From: Bradyrhizobium manausense
Lineage (GTDB): Bacteria > Pseudomonadota > Alphaproteobacteria > Rhizobiales > Xanthobacteraceae
Direction of reading: 5' to 3'
Length of the DNA stretch: 64,000 nucleotides
NCBI RefSeq assembly: GCF_018131105.1
Contig: NZ_JAFCJI010000001.1
Coordinates: 62,001 to 126,000 of the forward strand
Each line of letters starts with the position of its first letter. The stretch's first letter is position 1. The notes beneath the pieces are model-generated. The model made no database searches. It was not told the origin of the DNA and worked only from the letters and a program-made list of their open reading frames with translations. The translations under genes were made by a program, and so were the position numbers. Below are positions 1 through 8,798 of this stretch, one piece after another.

Positions 1-505
1 AGGCCAGCGACACCAGCGATTTCAGCGTCGGCAGATTGCCCATGTTGACGCCGAAATCACTCTCCAGTCCCCAGAACGCGGCGATCACCGCCGGCGGCAC
101 GCCATACTCCTTCTCGGCGCGCGCGAACGCCGCCGCGTGCTTTTTGATGTGCTGCTGGCCGTTCTGCATGCGATAGGGCGCGGCCATGCGACCGGCAAAT
201 TCGGTGAAGAGCTGGCCGAACACGCGCTGGCCACGGTCGCGGTTGACGATGCCCTGGTCGTAGACGAGGTAGGGCGAAGCCTCCGATATCGTTCGCTGCG
301 AGACGCCCGCGGCCACCGCCTGCTGCTTCACGTCGGCAAGAAAGCGATCGAAGTTCGCCCCGTTGTGGCACGACGCCGCGCGCGGCGAAGGCGCAGTGGC
401 CTTGGGCGCAGTGGGCCTTGCGGGCGGTTGCGCAAACTGGGCTGAGGCGGGAAAGGAGCACGCTGCGAGGGTAACGGCCGCGATCGCGAATCGGGTCAGG
501 AGCAT
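1..505 (-). CDS. lytic murein transglycosylase, MltB/SLT_2 type (C-terminus outside window)
   Basis: Periplasmic peptidoglycan-cleaving transglycosylase; only the first 168 residues are in the window. The start is the ATG at 505-503. The N-terminus is a signal sequence ending either at a lipobox-like LAAC (residues about 12-15) or at the later ASA-Q site, so a lipoprotein is possible. A Q/P/A-rich linker follows, then NFDRFLADVKQQAVAAGVS, YDQGIVNRDRGQRVF and EKEYGVPPAVIAAFWGLESD. In MltB-type enzymes the glutamate of the WGLES segment is the catalytic acid. The reading frame continues past base 1 without a stop. The next gene on the same strand is an L,D-transpeptidase, another cell-wall enzyme, separated by about 120 bp. 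Confidence 0.85.
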   Translation of the reverse strand, partial: MLLTRFAIAAVTLAACSFPASAQFAQPPARPTAPKATAPSPRAASCHNGANFDRFLADVKQQAVAAGVSQRTISEASPYLVYDQGIVNRDRGQRVFGQLFTEFAGRMAAPYRMQNGQQHIKKHAAAFARAEKEYGVPPAVIAAFWGLESDFGVNMGNLPTLKSLVSLA

Positions 506-626
506 AGGGATTCCAGCGGGGAGGGGAGGCGTGGGTTCGCCCGAAGTCTAGGGGAAGTGACGGCCTCAGGCCATCCCCTCAGGGCACGCCGGTTCTTCAG
601 TTGAAGACGGAGGACGGAAGATTGAG

Positions 627-1421
627 TTACTGGGCCTCGGCGACCTTCGGTCCAGATGACGTCATCTGCGCGTTGGCTGCCGAGGAGCCGGCCGAGGCCG
701 GAAGCACGATCACTTTCGCTCCGACTTTCACCCGCTCATAAAGGTCCGTAACGTCCTCATTGGTCAGCCGGATACAGCCCGACGAAACCCGCTTCCCGAT
801 CGTATCGGGCTTGTTGGTGCCGTGAATTCTAAATTCGGTTTCGCCCAGATACATCGCCCGGGCGCCGAGCGGGTTGCCGGGACCGCCTGCCATGAACCGC
901 GGCAGATAAGGCTGACGCACAAGCATCTCCGTAGGCGGACGCCAATCCGGCCATTCTGCTTTGCGAGCCACAGTCTGTTCGCCGGACCATGCGAAACCTT
1001 CGCGGCCAACGCCGATGCCGTAGCGCATCGCTTGCGCGTCGTTCAGAACGAAATAGAGGAATGTGTTCCTGGTATCGATGATCACGGTGCCTGGCGCCTG
1101 GTGGCTGGCGTAGTCAACCACCTGCCGAACAAATGCTCCGGGACCGTCAGCGGCTTTCGGTGGTTCGACCAGGGGCGCCGGGGCCGGATTCGGAGCTGCA
1201 GTCGGAACTGGCACTGATGCATGGGCTGATGTTGCCACGTAAACCGGAGACGACGATGCCTGGGCCTCGTGCACGGACGGCTTCCGCGTCGATTGCACGC
1301 TCGCCGGCTGAGACAGCAAACCGTACCCCACTGCCGCGAGGGCCAAGGCGCCGATCGCAACTCTCCCGGCCATTGGCAGTGCAAGCGTCTCTGCCTTTCC
1401 ACGTTTGGCCCGCTTACCCAT
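627..1421 (-). CDS. L,D-transpeptidase (YkuD family)
   Basis: Periplasmic enzyme of 264 residues expected to form 3-3 peptidoglycan cross-links or attach proteins to peptidoglycan. The chosen ATG at 1421 has GGGGAG four bases upstream (1426-1431); the open frame extends to a TTG at 1463 without a comparable site. After a basic stretch there is one membrane or signal segment (about residues 17-36), a Pro/Ala-rich linker, and a YkuD domain from about residue 95 to the end. The catalytic signature is present: His200 in FRIHGTN followed by SSGCIR with Cys216. The domain reads GTVIIDTRNTFLYFV, normal for the rhizobial YkuD proteins. It sits between the transglycosylase and the glycan-synthase pair on the same strand. 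Confidence 0.9.
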   Translation of the reverse strand: MGKRAKRGKAETLALPMAGRVAIGALALAAVGYGLLSQPASVQSTRKPSVHEAQASSSPVYVATSAHASVPVPTAAPNPAPAPLVEPPKAADGPGAFVRQVVDYASHQAPGTVIIDTRNTFLYFVLNDAQAMRYGIGVGREGFAWSGEQTVARKAEWPDWRPPTEMLVRQPYLPRFMAGGPGNPLGARAMYLGETEFRIHGTNKPDTIGKRVSSGCIRLTNEDVTDLYERVKVGAKVIVLPASAGSSAANAQMTSSGPKVAEAQ

Positions 1422-1540
1422 ATCGCTCCCCAGGTCGCTATGCCTGGAAGAGTTACCCAGCAAAATTTAACAAACTTCGAAGCGATTTCGCTCGGAATGG
1501 AACCCCAAGCACCCAGAACCGCCACGTGCACGTGCACACC

Positions 1541-3478
1541 CTAGCCAAACAGCCGCATTAGCAGCGCTTTTCCGACCGGAAGTGCTCGGATACCCCGATA
1601 GGCCCGCACATATTCGCCGGCATAGAACGCCCTGATGGCATGCACGCGCGTGTCCATGCCTTCCTCGAAACGCACCGCGAAGCCATCGGCGGTCCGTCGC
1701 ACCACGACGGCCGCGATCGATCGGCCGTAGATGCGGCATTCGATCGTGCTGCCGGGGAGCGGCGGATCGGGATCGATCAGCCGCGCGCCGGTGATGGAGA
1801 TGTCGGCAAGCCGCGCCAGATGCGACTTGCCGTCCTGGCGCAGCAGGACAGCTTCGTTGCGATCGAAGCGCTCGGCCTTTCGTTTGCGCGGCTGCTCGAT
1901 GCAGACGAAGCAGACCACGGCGAGGATAAATGCGTTGTAGAGGCTCCAGGCCAGTGCCAGTCCGCCATAGGCGATGTTCTCGCCCCGCAGATGCAGAATG
2001 AAAGCATAGGCAATGGCTGCGAGCGTGATGGCGAGCGCGCTGCCATAGAGCCGCAGCAGCGGCCATTCGACAAATCGCTTGTCGCGGTCGCCGCCTTTCG
2101 CCGTGACTTTGAATTTGTGTCCCTTCGGCTGCAGCAGGCCCGCTGCTACGGCCTTGAGCACGGCGGGAGCGGCGATCAGTTGCGAGACGTCCGTCATCAT
2201 CGCGAGCGAGCGGCCGCGCGACAGCCAGGCCATGGTCAGCCCGTGCCATACATAGAACGGCAGGAAGAAGTGCAATAGCTCGGTGAGATCCGCCTGCACC
2301 GCCTTGATGCCAAACAGCAGGAAGAGCCAGGGCACGACGAGGCCCGCGACTTTCGACGTGTAGACGGCGGACCAGCTCATGAACGCGTCGACCAGCGAAA
2401 GCCGGTCGATGAAGGAGAGTTTTGACGTTTGCGACAACGGTCCGCTGCGGCCGCGTATGATCTGCATGAAGCCAAGGCACCAGCGGGCGCGCTGGGTAAT
2501 GTATTCCTTCAGCCCCTCCGGCGCGAGCCCGATCGTCAAGCGTTCATTGAGATAGATCGTGCTGAGGCCGTATTCCTTCAGGCGCAGCGTGACGAGATAG
2601 TCTTCGGTGACGGAGTCGGTCGGGAAGCCGCCGATCTGCATCAGCCCTTCACGACGAATGAGAGAGGATGTGCCGCAGCAAAAAGCGACGCCCCAGGCAT
2701 CCTTGGCCGGCATCAGGATGTCAAAGAAGAAGCGCTGCTCGTCGGGCCAGACATCGGTCGCGGCGAGGTTGGTCTGGATCGGGTCGGGATTGATGAAATG
2801 CTGCGGCGTCTGCACCACGCCAACCGACGTATCGTCCATCAGCGAGATGGTACGTGCGAGGAAGTCGGGCCGAGGCACGAAATCGGCGTCGAGGATGGCG
2901 ATGAACACCGGCGGCTCCGGCAGCTCGCCGACATGCCTGAGCGCATGATTGATGTTGCCGGCCTTGGCATGATGGTTGTCGGACCGCGTCAGATAATGGC
3001 AACCGAGCTCGCCCGCGAGCCGCCGCAGCCACGGGCGGCGACCGTCATCGAGCAACCAGACGCGGTAATTGCCGTACTCCATCCCGGTCGCGCCGATGAT
3101 GGTGCGCTCGAGGATCGACCGCTCCTCGTTGTAGGTGCAGATGAAGACGTCGATCATCGGCGCGTGCGGATCGGTGGCGCGGCCGTCGATCCTGGCTATG
3201 CCGGTGCGGTCGATTGTTCGGCTGAGGAACAGAAGCGATAGAGTGACAGCAACGAGTGAAGCGGCCTCCAGCAGCATGAAAGGATAGCCGATCACGGCAT
3301 CCGCGGTCAGGTGCGGCGTCGGCAGCGTCGACGTCACGCGCCAGTGGAGGTAGCGAAGCAGGAAGACCACCGACACGAAGGCCAGGAATGAACGCGCCAT
3401 CGTACTGTCACGCCGGAGCAGCGGCACGATCGCCATGAATGCGCCGAGCGTGATCAGGCCGGGCGTGAGCGCCATCAT
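1541..3478 (-). CDS. cellulose-synthase-like GT2 glycosyltransferase with C-terminal PilZ domain
   Basis: Inner-membrane processive glycosyltransferase of 645 residues. The open frame runs upstream into the membrane-fusion gene, but the real start is the ATG at 3478, which shares one base with the upstream TGA. Two or more membrane segments (residues 5-85) precede the GT2 domain with FICTYNEE (112-119), DDG (144-146), DAD (197-199), TED (291-293) and QRARW (329-333), the D,D,D,QxxRW set of cellulose-synthase-type enzymes. Further membrane segments follow. The C-terminus carries a complete PilZ signature: RKAER near 533 and DISITG near 559, so c-di-GMP binding is expected. It is shorter than BcsA and no BcsB or BcsZ is nearby. 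The pairing with an HlyD-type protein recalls rhizobial bgsBA (mixed-linkage beta-glucan); the polymer here is unknown. Confidence 0.85.
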   Translation of the reverse strand: MMALTPGLITLGAFMAIVPLLRRDSTMARSFLAFVSVVFLLRYLHWRVTSTLPTPHLTADAVIGYPFMLLEAASLVAVTLSLLFLSRTIDRTGIARIDGRATDPHAPMIDVFICTYNEERSILERTIIGATGMEYGNYRVWLLDDGRRPWLRRLAGELGCHYLTRSDNHHAKAGNINHALRHVGELPEPPVFIAILDADFVPRPDFLARTISLMDDTSVGVVQTPQHFINPDPIQTNLAATDVWPDEQRFFFDILMPAKDAWGVAFCCGTSSLIRREGLMQIGGFPTDSVTEDYLVTLRLKEYGLSTIYLNERLTIGLAPEGLKEYITQRARWCLGFMQIIRGRSGPLSQTSKLSFIDRLSLVDAFMSWSAVYTSKVAGLVVPWLFLLFGIKAVQADLTELLHFFLPFYVWHGLTMAWLSRGRSLAMMTDVSQLIAAPAVLKAVAAGLLQPKGHKFKVTAKGGDRDKRFVEWPLLRLYGSALAITLAAIAYAFILHLRGENIAYGGLALAWSLYNAFILAVVCFVCIEQPRKRKAERFDRNEAVLLRQDGKSHLARLADISITGARLIDPDPPLPGSTIECRIYGRSIAAVVVRRTADGFAVRFEEGMDTRVHAIRAFYAGEYVRAYRGIRALPVGKALLMRLFG

Positions 3479-4824
3479 CACGACGCGGACTCTTGCCTGG
3501 TAAAGACCACGCGGCCGGTGCGACCCACCGTGCAATCGCGGGCGGCGGGGTCGCGCGAGGCCACAGTCACGCGATAGGGCTCCTTGCTCAGCGCATCCGG
3601 ATTGATGGCGAGATTGGCCGGCGCGCCGGCCGCGCCGGTCAGGTTGACCACGGTGCCGGAAATCGCCGCACCGCCGTCGTTCGGCTCGAAGCTGGCGCGG
3701 TCGCCGAGCTGCAGGCGATTGTAGACGCTCTCGGTGACGTTGGCAGTGATGACGGCGCCGCTGCAATCGAGCACCTTGAGCAGAGGCTGGCCGGCCTGCA
3801 CGTCTTCGCCGGGCGAGGTCATCATCTCCCAGACGCGACCTGCGACAGGCGTGGTGATGTTGGCCTCGGAGAGATCGGCGAAGCGCACCTCTTCGACGAT
3901 GATCTCGTTGGCGAGCCAGGCGATCTCCGTGTCGGTGCGCGCGAGATCGGCCTTGAGATCGCCGGCGCGCTGACGCATCTCCTCCTCGCGCTGCACCGAA
4001 CTCGGACGATCGTTGTAGCTGTCGCCGAGGAACGAGCCGTTCTGGGCCGCGGCCAGCTCGACCTTGGCCGCGTCCAGACGCTTGCGCGCGCCGAGCTCGG
4101 TCTGCTGCGACACAGAAAGTTCGCGTGTCAGCCGCGCCAGTTCGACGGTCGAGACGTTCCCTGACTTCGCCAGCGAGGATGCGCGCTCGACCGCGGCGCT
4201 GGCTTCGTCGCGCCGTGCGGCCGCGGCCTCGATCGAGGTCTGGATCTCGGCGATGCGGGCTTCGAGCTGGAGCACGCGCCCGTCGCGGAATTGCGAGGCC
4301 TGCCGCGCCAGATCCTTCTGCGCAGCCTGGGCCGAGGTGAGTTTTGCGGCAAGGCTCGGCCGCTCGTTCTCCAGCCGCGATTTCTGCCGCCGGAGATCGT
4401 CGAGCCGGGTGCGATCGCCGCGGGAGTTGACGACACGCAGGACCACGGTTCCGGCTTCCAGCTTGGCCTGGTCGGTGATGTGTCGGGCAGCCGACACGCG
4501 TCCGCCGATCGGCGTGCGGAGCGTGACGAGGCGGGAATTGAGCACCGCCTCGACGCTCGAATTCTCCCAGACTGCGCGCAGCGGCAGCCAGCCGAAAACG
4601 GCGATGATGGCAAGCCCGATCGCAATCTTGGCGCCGCGACGCAGGCGCGGCCAGAGCCGGGCAGGCTCCGGCGCTGCCTGCGCTTCGTGTTCATGACTGG
4701 ACTCGTCATGGGCGAACAGCTGCTCGTGCAGCGTGTCCTGCAAGCCTTTCGCGTCACTCTTGGTGTCTTGCGCGGAGGAAGCGGATCCTGGGTCGACGGA
4801 AGCGGCGCGCGCGCGGTCTGCCAT
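3478..4824 (-). CDS. HlyD-type membrane fusion protein, partner of the glycan synthase
   Basis: Periplasmic adaptor of 448 residues with one N-terminal membrane segment (AKIAIGLAIIAVFGWLPL, about residues 80-100), a biotinyl-lipoyl-like entry (TLRTPIGGRVSAARHITDQAKLEAG), a long Arg/Glu/Ala-rich coiled coil (about 155-320), the returning lipoyl half (ITTPVAGRVWEMMTSPGEDVQAGQPLLKVLD) and a C-terminal beta domain. The ATG at 4824 is preceded by AAGGTGA; the longer frame starts at a TTG at 4866. The stop codon overlaps the glycosyltransferase start by one base, so the two are translationally coupled. No inner-membrane ABC or RND partner and no outer-membrane factor is adjacent, favouring a role in polymer export with the synthase, as proposed for BgsB-type proteins. 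Confidence 0.82.
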   Translation of the reverse strand: MADRARAASVDPGSASSAQDTKSDAKGLQDTLHEQLFAHDESSHEHEAQAAPEPARLWPRLRRGAKIAIGLAIIAVFGWLPLRAVWENSSVEAVLNSRLVTLRTPIGGRVSAARHITDQAKLEAGTVVLRVVNSRGDRTRLDDLRRQKSRLENERPSLAAKLTSAQAAQKDLARQASQFRDGRVLQLEARIAEIQTSIEAAAARRDEASAAVERASSLAKSGNVSTVELARLTRELSVSQQTELGARKRLDAAKVELAAAQNGSFLGDSYNDRPSSVQREEEMRQRAGDLKADLARTDTEIAWLANEIIVEEVRFADLSEANITTPVAGRVWEMMTSPGEDVQAGQPLLKVLDCSGAVITANVTESVYNRLQLGDRASFEPNDGGAAISGTVVNLTGAAGAPANLAINPDALSKEPYRVTVASRDPAARDCTVGRTGRVVFTRQESAS

Positions 4825-5102
4825 GACGGTCACCTTGTGAGGCCAACGGAACCGGTCAATGCGCAAGGGTCGCGCAGCGTACCCGGGGACCGTGGATTAA
4901 GCCGAAACTGCGCTTTCCAGGTCGCTAAGCGTCCGCCCGCGTTTTTGCGCAAATCCCCTTCAAGCTTTAGCTAGGTGTGAGAGGCTGACGGATGGCCCAT
5001 TATCTGCGGCCCGGCGACGCACGAGCCTTGCAGCGGCCCGCCGCGTTCATACGTCGAGGACGCCGGCCAGAGGCTCGCCCGCGGCCGCTCCGGGAGACGG
5101 CC

Positions 5103-6047
5103 ATGAACTATCTGCGTACCGCAATGCTTCTTGCAGGCCTCACCGCCCTGTTCATGGGCGTGGGCTATCTGATCGGCGGCGCGAGCGGTGCCATGATCGC
5201 GCTCGTCATCGCCGCTGCGACCAATCTCTTCACCTACTGGAACTCCGACCGCGCGGTGCTCTCGATGTACGGCGCCCATGAGGTCGACCGTCACAGCGCG
5301 CCTGAGCTGGTCGGGCTCGTCGCCGAGCTTGCGGGCCGCGCCGGGCTGCCGATGCCTCGCGTGTTCGTGATGGACGAGGCGCAGCCCAACGCGTTCGCGA
5401 CAGGCCGTAATCCCGAGAACGCCGCGGTCGCCGTCACCGTCGGCCTGATGAATCAGCTTAGCCGCGAGGAGCTCGCCGGCGTGATCGCGCATGAGCTCGC
5501 GCACATCAAGAATCACGACACGCTGCTGATGACCGTGACCGCGACCATCGCGGGCGCGATCTCGATGCTGGCGCAGTTCGGCATGTTCTTCGGCGGCAAC
5601 CGTGACAACAATGGCCCCGGCATCGTCGGCTCGATCCTGATGATGATCCTGGCGCCACTCGGCGCCATGCTGGTGCAGATGGCGATCAGCCGCACGCGCG
5701 AATATGCGGCCGACAATCTCGGCGCGCGCATCGCCGGCCAGCCGATGTGGTTGGCGTCTGCGCTGGTGAAGATCGAAGGCGCTGCGCATCAGGTGCCGAA
5801 CTTCGATGCTGAACGAAATCCCGCGACCGCGCATATGTTCATCATCAACCCGCTGTCCGGCCATGGCGTCGACAATCTCTTCGCCACCCACCCCTCGACA
5901 CAGAACCGCATCGCGGCGCTCCAGCAGCTCGCGGCCGAACTCGGCACGCAGGCCGCGCCGTCGGTCGGTGCCAACGAGAACTATCCGCCGCAGGGCCCGT
6001 GGGGCCGCTCGTCCTCGCGCGGTCCTTCTCGTGGTCCTTGGGGCTGA
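5103..6047 (+). CDS. htpX: zinc metalloprotease HtpX (M48B)
   Basis: Membrane-bound zinc endopeptidase for quality control of misfolded membrane proteins. 314 residues from the ATG at 5103, which has GGGAG eight bases upstream. The open frame extends back to 4992 but that part is Arg/Pro-rich and non-homologous. Two N-terminal membrane segments (about 4-22 and 25-45), HELAH at residues 130-134, further membrane segments around 142-185, and the [10 protein letters not shown] segment supplying the third zinc ligand are all visible. The C-terminal 25 residues are a disordered Gly/Pro/Ser/Arg tail ending SRGPWG, beyond the usual HtpX core. It is transcribed divergently from the membrane-fusion gene. 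Confidence 0.95.
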   Translation: MNYLRTAMLLAGLTALFMGVGYLIGGASGAMIALVIAAATNLFTYWNSDRAVLSMYGAHEVDRHSAPELVGLVAELAGRAGLPMPRVFVMDEAQPNAFATGRNPENAAVAVTVGLMNQLSREELAGVIAHELAHIKNHDTLLMTVTATIAGAISMLAQFGMFFGGNRDNNGPGIVGSILMMILAPLGAMLVQMAISRTREYAADNLGARIAGQPMWLASALVKIEGAAHQVPNFDAERNPATAHMFIINPLSGHGVDNLFATHPSTQNRIAALQQLAAELGTQAAPSVGANENYPPQGPWGRSSSRGPSRGPWG

Positions 6048-6175
6048 TCCGACCGGATTTTGCCCGGCTTTGTGACCTGGCGCACAGAGGGCTGGCCCGG
6101 CCGGTGTTAACACCCAACGAAAGTTTTCCTTCGAAAGGGGATGCGTGGCCGGCCCTCTGCCCGCCACCGTCGAAG

Positions 6176-6802
6176 ATGACCAGAGCTGCGGTGCCATTGT
6201 TGATCGTCCTGGGCGTGGCCATTGGCCTGTCCACGCATACGGTCGTGAATTGCGGCGACGAGGACGAGCCGGACATCTGCTCGGCCGTGATCGGCTTCTC
6301 GCCGCTTCGTGGCTCCCTGATCGCCTTTGCCTATGAAGGGCGCGGCCGGATCGCGCTGCGCCACGGCGCCAACGTCCGGGCGATCACCGATTTCAACGAG
6401 GCCATCCATCTCAATCCCAACCGCGCTTCGCTCTATCGCGACCGCGCGCAGGCGTACCGGCAGAACGGCGATCTGGACCTTGCAATTGCCGACTACGACG
6501 AGGCGATCGCGCTCGATCCCAAGCCCGCCATGCCCTATCACGAGCGCGGCATTGCGCTCGCTGCCAAGGGCGATCTCGATCGCGCGATCCTGAGCTACAG
6601 CACGGCGGTCCGCCTCGATCCCGCCGACGCGCAGGCGCGCCTCGATCGCGGCCTTGCATTCCTCGCCCGCGGCCAGGCCATTGATGCCCGCGCCGATTTC
6701 GAAGCAGCGCTTGCGCTGCCGCCCGGCAAGGACGCCCGGACACGCGACGCCGCGCGTGCAAAACTCGCCGAGCTGACCCAGGTCTCGATGCCGCGGCGGT
6801 GA
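6176..6802 (+). CDS. TPR-repeat protein, probably exported
   Basis: A 208-residue protein beginning at the ATG at 6176 with a hydrophobic signal or anchor segment (AAVPLLIVLGVAIGL). About four tetratricopeptide repeats follow from residue 60, recognisable by AIxDxxEAIxLxP units (AITDFNEAIHLNP, AIADYDEAIALDP, AILSYSTAVRLDP). The function is unknown; TPRs are protein-binding scaffolds. The ribosome-binding site is weak (GAAG), and the frame is open back to 5999 inside htpX, so a different start is possible. It lies 128 bp after htpX and resembles the larger TPR protein at 38764-39621. Confidence 0.75.
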   Translation: MTRAAVPLLIVLGVAIGLSTHTVVNCGDEDEPDICSAVIGFSPLRGSLIAFAYEGRGRIALRHGANVRAITDFNEAIHLNPNRASLYRDRAQAYRQNGDLDLAIADYDEAIALDPKPAMPYHERGIALAAKGDLDRAILSYSTAVRLDPADAQARLDRGLAFLARGQAIDARADFEAALALPPGKDARTRDAARAKLAELTQVSMPRR

Positions 6803-6841
6803 ACTCTCTTTCCCTCTTCCACGCGGAGAAGGAAGAAGCCG

Positions 6842-7195
6842 CTACTTCGCCTTCTTGGCTTTGGCTTTCTTCGCCTTCGCAGCCTTCTTCGCCGGCTTGT
6901 CCTTGACCGGCTTCTCCGCCTTCACCGCAACAGGCGTGCTGGCGGCAATCCGCATGGCGCGGGCGTAGCTGTCGGCGACGTTGTCTGCGGACATCTGCAG
7001 GCGCCTTGCGGCGGCGGTGGCCTGCTCCATGGTGGCCTTGGCCATCATCTTGAAGCGGGTGCCGGTCTCCTTGCTCTTGGCCTTGGCCGCGAGGCCGCTG
7101 AAGCGGTCCCGCCGCTCCTTGGCGCGGGACATCAGGCCCGTCTGCAGCTGTCTGGCCAGTTGCCGGATCACGACATCCAGGTCGGCGTCCGCCAT
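6842..7195 (-). CDS. small protein with histone-H1-like Lys/Ala tail, unknown function
   Basis: A 117-residue protein starting at the ATG at 7195 with GAGGA upstream. The open frame extends further but the upstream part is the shadow of the next gene. The first 85 residues are helical and charged (DLDVVIRQLARQLQTGLMSR ... ATMEQATAAARRLQMSADNV), phasin-like in composition. The last 30 are Lys/Ala/Pro repeats (KAEKPVKDKPAKKAAKAK), the kind of tail seen on bacterial H1-like DNA- or polymer-binding proteins. No family was recognised with confidence. It is preceded on the same strand by the zincin gene, with a terminator in between, so it is probably transcribed separately. Confidence 0.65.
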   Translation of the reverse strand: MADADLDVVIRQLARQLQTGLMSRAKERRDRFSGLAAKAKSKETGTRFKMMAKATMEQATAAARRLQMSADNVADSYARAMRIAASTPVAVKAEKPVKDKPAKKAAKAKKAKAKKAK

Positions 7196-7306
7196 GTCTT
7201 CTATCCTCTTCGAAACAGTCTCAATCGATGCGGCGGGACTATGCAGATCGGGCCCCTGCTTGGCAATTCCCGCCGGGCCGTCATCCGCAGCTTCCGGCGC
7301 CCAAAC

Positions 7307-7335
7307 AAAAAAGCCGCGCTTTTCGCGCGGCTTTT
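7307..7335 (-). terminator. rho-independent terminator after the zincin gene
   Basis: The stem GCCGCGC / GCGCGGC with a short A-rich or T-rich loop is flanked by AAAAAA on one side and TTTT on the other. Read on the minus strand, it lies 18 bp after the stop of the gene at 7354 and ends in six T residues, the normal form of an intrinsic terminator. Confidence 0.85.
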
Positions 7336-7353
7336 GAGGGCTTGGTGCCTGCC

Positions 7354-8163
7354 CTATTTCAGCGAGGCAACCGGTCCGCTCGAATTTGCCGCCGGATCGG
7401 GATCGAAACCGAACACGCCGACCAGATATTTGTAATAGTCGGGCATCTTGTCCTTGAGCACTTCGCGGGTCTTGGGATCCTGGAAATCGCTCTTTCCGGC
7501 CAGGAAGATGCTGGCGGTCACGGCGAAGAATTCCATGTGATTCTTCATCGCGTAGGACTCCTTGGGCAGGAGATCCTTGGACTTGGCATAGGCGTAATAG
7601 CTGATCACGCCCTTGTTGGCGTAGCCGTCGGGCAGCAGCCGCGCGTGATAGGCGTGCAGCATCTCGTGCAGCAGCACGGCCTCCTTCTCGTAACGCATCA
7701 TGTCCGGCCGGACCATGATCACGCCGAGCCCGGAATCGACCGCAAGATCGACCGCATTCGGATTGGTCCAGCGCTGCTTGTCGTGGTCCCACACCGTCAG
7801 CGTCCGCGGTGTGGTGCGCTGGATGTCCGGCGTGACCCGGCCGTAGCACGCGGTCGCGGCGCCCTCGTCGAGGCAGGCGAGCTCACTCGCGATGATCGGA
7901 ACGGTGCGGAAGAAGCGCATCACGCGCGGTGAGAGGCCGGCAGCCTCGACGACGTCGATCTGCTTCTTCAGATTGTCCGTGAGCTTGTCGATATCCTTGC
8001 GATCGGACGCCTCCGACACGTCGAACATGTAGCCGCGATAGCTCTGGAAGCCGGGCGGCAGCTTGGCGGCATCGGCGGACGCGACGTCGAGCGAGCCGGC
8101 GTAGGACGGATTGGCGAACAGCGCGCCGACAATGGTCGCGGTCAGCAGCAACGCAATGCGCAT
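7354..8163 (-). CDS. secreted HExxH zinc-metallopeptidase-like protein
   Basis: A 269-residue exported protein with a clear signal peptide (MRIALLLTATIVGALFANPSYA, likely cleavage after YAG or SYA). The mature part contains HEMLHAYH (HExxH at 166-170) and a downstream NHMEFFAVTASIFLAG segment with Glu211 as a likely third zinc ligand, the arrangement of gluzincins and anthrax-lethal-factor-like or M90-like proteins. Two cysteines (97 and 106) may form a disulfide. The substrate is unknown. The single-gene transcript ends at the terminator at 7307-7335. Confidence 0.75.
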   Translation of the reverse strand: MRIALLLTATIVGALFANPSYAGSLDVASADAAKLPPGFQSYRGYMFDVSEASDRKDIDKLTDNLKKQIDVVEAAGLSPRVMRFFRTVPIIASELACLDEGAATACYGRVTPDIQRTTPRTLTVWDHDKQRWTNPNAVDLAVDSGLGVIMVRPDMMRYEKEAVLLHEMLHAYHARLLPDGYANKGVISYYAYAKSKDLLPKESYAMKNHMEFFAVTASIFLAGKSDFQDPKTREVLKDKMPDYYKYLVGVFGFDPDPAANSSGPVASLK

Positions 8164-8390
8164 GATGAACCCCCTGATGTCACTTCACGCGGCAGGATAG
8201 GCCTGCCGTTGTTTGCGAAAAGTGAGTGGGGCGAGACTAAGGCACCGATGTTGAGGCGTGCTTAATCGTTGGTTGCAGAACGCTGAGGCGGGTTAGGCCC
8301 GGGTTAACCAAGCCATGGATCGGCTGCCCGCTTCGGCGTAACATGCCGCCGGGCACGATGCCTCACATCAGCAGCCGATAGGAGGATGCC

Positions 8391-8684
8391 ATGTATGCCG
8401 CCATCCGTCAGGCCAAGGCGAAGAGCGGGAGCGCCGAGGAGCTGGCGCGCCGCATCAAGGACGGTGCCGTTCCGATCATCAGCGACGTCGACGGTTTCAG
8501 AGCCTATTACGTGGTCTATGCCGGCGACGACACGGTGACCGCGATCTCCATCTTCGACAAGTTCGAGCAGGCCGAGGAAGCGAACAAGCGCGCCATCGCC
8601 TGGATTGAAAAGGACCTGGGGCCGCTGCTGGCAGGACATGCAAGTGCTGCCGCGGGCCCGGTGATCGTGCATACGCTGGCATAG
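8391..8684 (+). CDS. conserved hypothetical protein, probable dimeric alpha/beta-barrel fold
   Basis: A 97-residue cytoplasmic protein with an ideal AGGAGG (8380-8385) five bases before the ATG. The pattern MYAAIRQAKAKSGSAEELA ... FRAYYVVYAGDDTVTAISIF ... EQAEEANKRAIAWIEKDL is like the ferredoxin-like ABM/antibiotic-biosynthesis-monooxygenase and stress-barrel families. No catalytic residues can be assigned and the role is unknown. It stands alone and is followed by a palindromic repeat that may end its transcript. Confidence 0.72.
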   Translation: MYAAIRQAKAKSGSAEELARRIKDGAVPIISDVDGFRAYYVVYAGDDTVTAISIFDKFEQAEEANKRAIAWIEKDLGPLLAGHASAAAGPVIVHTLA

Positions 8685-8695
8685 GTTGCTCGTCG

Positions 8696-8772
8696 TTGCG
8701 AGAAGCGAAGCGACGAAGCAATCCAGGCTGTTACTTCGAAAACGGCCTGGATTTGCTTCGCTTTGCTCGCAA
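8696..8772. repeat. dispersed palindromic repeat (REP-like), copy 1
   Basis: An imperfect inverted repeat of about 77 bp. The left arm contains GCGAAGCGACGAAGCAATCC and the right arm GGATTTGCTTCGCTTTGCTC. It lies between two converging genes (ends at 8684 and 8799). A second copy with nearly the same arms is at 13105-13179, also in a convergent gap. Confidence 0.8.
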
Positions 8773-8798
8773 TGGCGGGATGGACGCAGATGCGTGCC

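Noticed and set aside
3479..3766. 96-residue N-terminal extension of the glycosyltransferase
   Set aside because: It is basic and domain-free and lies in the end of the membrane-fusion gene. The ATG at 3478 overlapping that stop is the better start.
1541..4824. Interpretation as a standard bcs cellulose operon
   Set aside because: No bcsB, bcsZ, bcsC or bcsQ gene is adjacent, and the partner is an HlyD-type protein.
7196..7849. Long N-terminal extension of the Lys/Ala-tailed protein
   Set aside because: It reads through the terminator and the zincin gene in another frame. The ATG at 7195 with GAGGA is preferred.
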